In this document: positions 5,290-5,979 of the stretch, piece by piece
Numbering within the stretch: the stretch's first letter is position 1
Layout: each line of letters opens with the position of its first letter
Origin: an uncultured Nitrososphaerota archaeon
GTDB lineage: Bacteria; Bacillota; Clostridia; Oscillospirales; Ruminococcaceae
Length of the DNA: 5,979 nucleotides
Direction of reading: 5' to 3'
Assembly (NCBI GenBank): GCA_934869045.1
Contig: CAKXAF010000034.1
Location: 7,032 to 13,010, forward strand
Translations under genes and position numbers: made by a program
Notes under the pieces: generated by a model
What the model saw: the letters and a program-made list of their open reading frames with translations, nothing else
What the model was told of the DNA's origin: nothing
Database searches by the model: none

Positions 5290-5682
5290 ATGCCGGCTAC
5301 CGAAAAAGAATTGGCGGAGACCATCCGCCGGATCAGCGGGGTGGATACCCGCAAGTGCATGAAGTGCGGCAAATGCTCCGGCACCTGTCCCGCCTTCGAT
5401 GAGATGGACATTCATCCTCATAAATTCGTCTCTATGGTCCAAAATGGCGAGATCGATGCGCTGATGCAGTCAAAATCTCTCTGGACCTGCCTTTCCTGCT
5501 TCGCCTGCGTGGAGCGCTGCCCCCGCAACGTGGAGCCTGCCCGGCTCATTGAAGCCGTCAGACTGGCTGTGATCCGCCGTCAGGGTGAGAATTATCTCAA
5601 AGCGGATCAGATCCCCGAATTGCTGGATGAAAAGCTGCCTCAGCAGGCGATCGCCAGCGCCTTCCGGAAGTACAGTAAATAA
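5290..5682 (+). CDS. hdrC: Heterodisulfide reductase subunit C-like 4Fe-4S protein
   Basis: A 130-residue ferredoxin-like electron carrier. Seen: two [4Fe-4S] motifs, C23-MK-C26-GK-C29-SGT-C33-P and C67-LS-C70-FA-C73-VER-C77-P, each the CX2CX2CX3CP pattern, separated by a helical linker with the HPHKFVSMVQ-type segment common in HdrC. There is no signal peptide or membrane segment, so it is cytosolic. In Hdr complexes this subunit passes electrons between flavin-bearing HdrA and the CCG clusters of HdrB, and the B-C-A gene order with 16-17 base gaps fits that complex. It is at the short end for HdrC but has all eight cluster ligands. A generic 4Fe-4S dicluster protein is the alternative label. 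Confidence 0.87.
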   Translation: MPATEKELAETIRRISGVDTRKCMKCGKCSGTCPAFDEMDIHPHKFVSMVQNGEIDALMQSKSLWTCLSCFACVERCPRNVEPARLIEAVRLAVIRRQGENYLKADQIPELLDEKLPQQAIASAFRKYSK

Positions 5683-5699
5683 TTTCGCAAAGGATGGAA

Positions 5700-5979
5700 G
5701 TGAGTTCATTGCATAAAATCGGAGTCTTTGTCTGTTGGTGCGGCAGCAATATCGCGGCGACTGTTGATGTTGCCGCTGTTGCGGAAGCGATGAAGGCGGA
5801 ACCCAACGTCGTTTACGCCACCGACTATCAGTATATGTGCTCAGAGGGCGGTCAGTCCAAGATCCGCCAGGCTATCAAGGAATACGGCCTGACCGGCATC
5901 GTGGTCTGCTCCTGCTCTCCTCGTATGCACGAGGCGACCTTCCGGAAGACTGCTCAGTCTGCCGGCCTGAACCCCTATA
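5700..5979 (+). CDS. hdrA: Heterodisulfide reductase subunit A-like protein, N-terminal part (runs off the window)
   Basis: The first 93 residues of an HdrA-type FAD/FeS protein, the flavin hub of soluble Hdr complexes and the site of electron bifurcation in the characterised ones. Seen: IGVFVCWCGSNI (7-18), YMCSEGGQ (45-52) and VVCSCSPRMHEATFR (68-82), ending in AGLNPY. These are the Cys-rich blocks of the HdrA N-terminal domain (usual form C-x-C-G, F-M-C-S, C-S-P-R-x-H-E). The FAD-binding fold and ferredoxin motifs would lie downstream. The start is ambiguous: GTG 5700 has AAAGGA (5689-5694) five bases before it; the in-frame ATG 5694 has no room for a ribosome site; TTG 5709 has GGAAG (5696-5700) at eight bases and would leave M-H-K-I-G-V, closer to family N-termini. 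It begins 17 bases after hdrC. Confidence 0.86.
   Translation, partial: MSSLHKIGVFVCWCGSNIAATVDVAAVAEAMKAEPNVVYATDYQYMCSEGGQSKIRQAIKEYGLTGIVVCSCSPRMHEATFRKTAQSAGLNPY

Noticed and set aside
3051..5411. 786-codon open frame on the - strand across fumC and the hdrB-like gene
   Set aside because: It lies antisense to fumC, hdrB and part of hdrC, all of which have unmistakable motifs. It is a product of skewed codon use in GC-rich genes and shows no protein family of its own.
1..5979. CRISPR array, tRNA/rRNA genes, insertion sequence or prophage attachment site
   Set aside because: I found no regularly spaced direct repeats, tRNA-like cloverleaf, transposase motif or terminal inverted repeats on either strand.

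Overview
The window comes from a moderately GC-rich anaerobic bacterium, most likely a gut-type Clostridia member (Oscillospiraceae-like). The grounds are strong Shine-Dalgarno sites, a Rex-type redox operator, a fermentative NAD-dependent 2-hydroxyacid dehydrogenase, class II fumarase, and a heterodisulfide-reductase-like (Hdr) gene set in a bacterial context. All genes lie on the + strand. The taxonomic placement is inference from gene content and style, not from a search.

Layout: (1) 1-496 is the 3' end of cysS (cysteinyl-tRNA synthetase). (2) 560-1501 is a PfkB-family sugar-phosphate kinase of the 1-phosphofructokinase/tagatose-6-phosphate kinase type, closed by a clear intrinsic terminator at 1538-1579. 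(3) 1502-2106 is a 605-base non-coding region. It holds that terminator, a Rex-like operator (1709-1726), a perfect-consensus housekeeping promoter (TTGACA, 17 bp, TATAAT; 1805-1833), two tandem AT-rich palindromes over the start point, and a roughly 265-base transcribed leader with strong hairpins. (4) 2107 to the window end is a tightly packed apparent operon: LDH-fold dehydrogenase, fumC, hdrB-like, hdrC-like, and the start of hdrA.

How the genes may work together: the dehydrogenase would usually be labelled L-lactate dehydrogenase. However, its substrate-specificity residue is Arg (R81, equivalent to Q102 of classical LDH), which is the malate dehydrogenase state, and the next gene is fumarase. 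Read together, the first two enzymes would convert oxaloacetate to malate to fumarate while re-oxidising NADH. The Hdr-like B, C and A proteins could supply or accept electrons through FeS/flavin chemistry. An NADH-sensing Rex site upstream fits this redox role. The terminal acceptor and the other Hdr partners lie beyond the window.

The oddest local feature is the fumC start. The usual N-terminal residues (M-E-Y-R-x-E-x-D-S-M in relatives) are still visible upstream of the first usable ATG, but both Glu positions read TAA. The gene is therefore left with an internal ATG that has no Shine-Dalgarno sequence.
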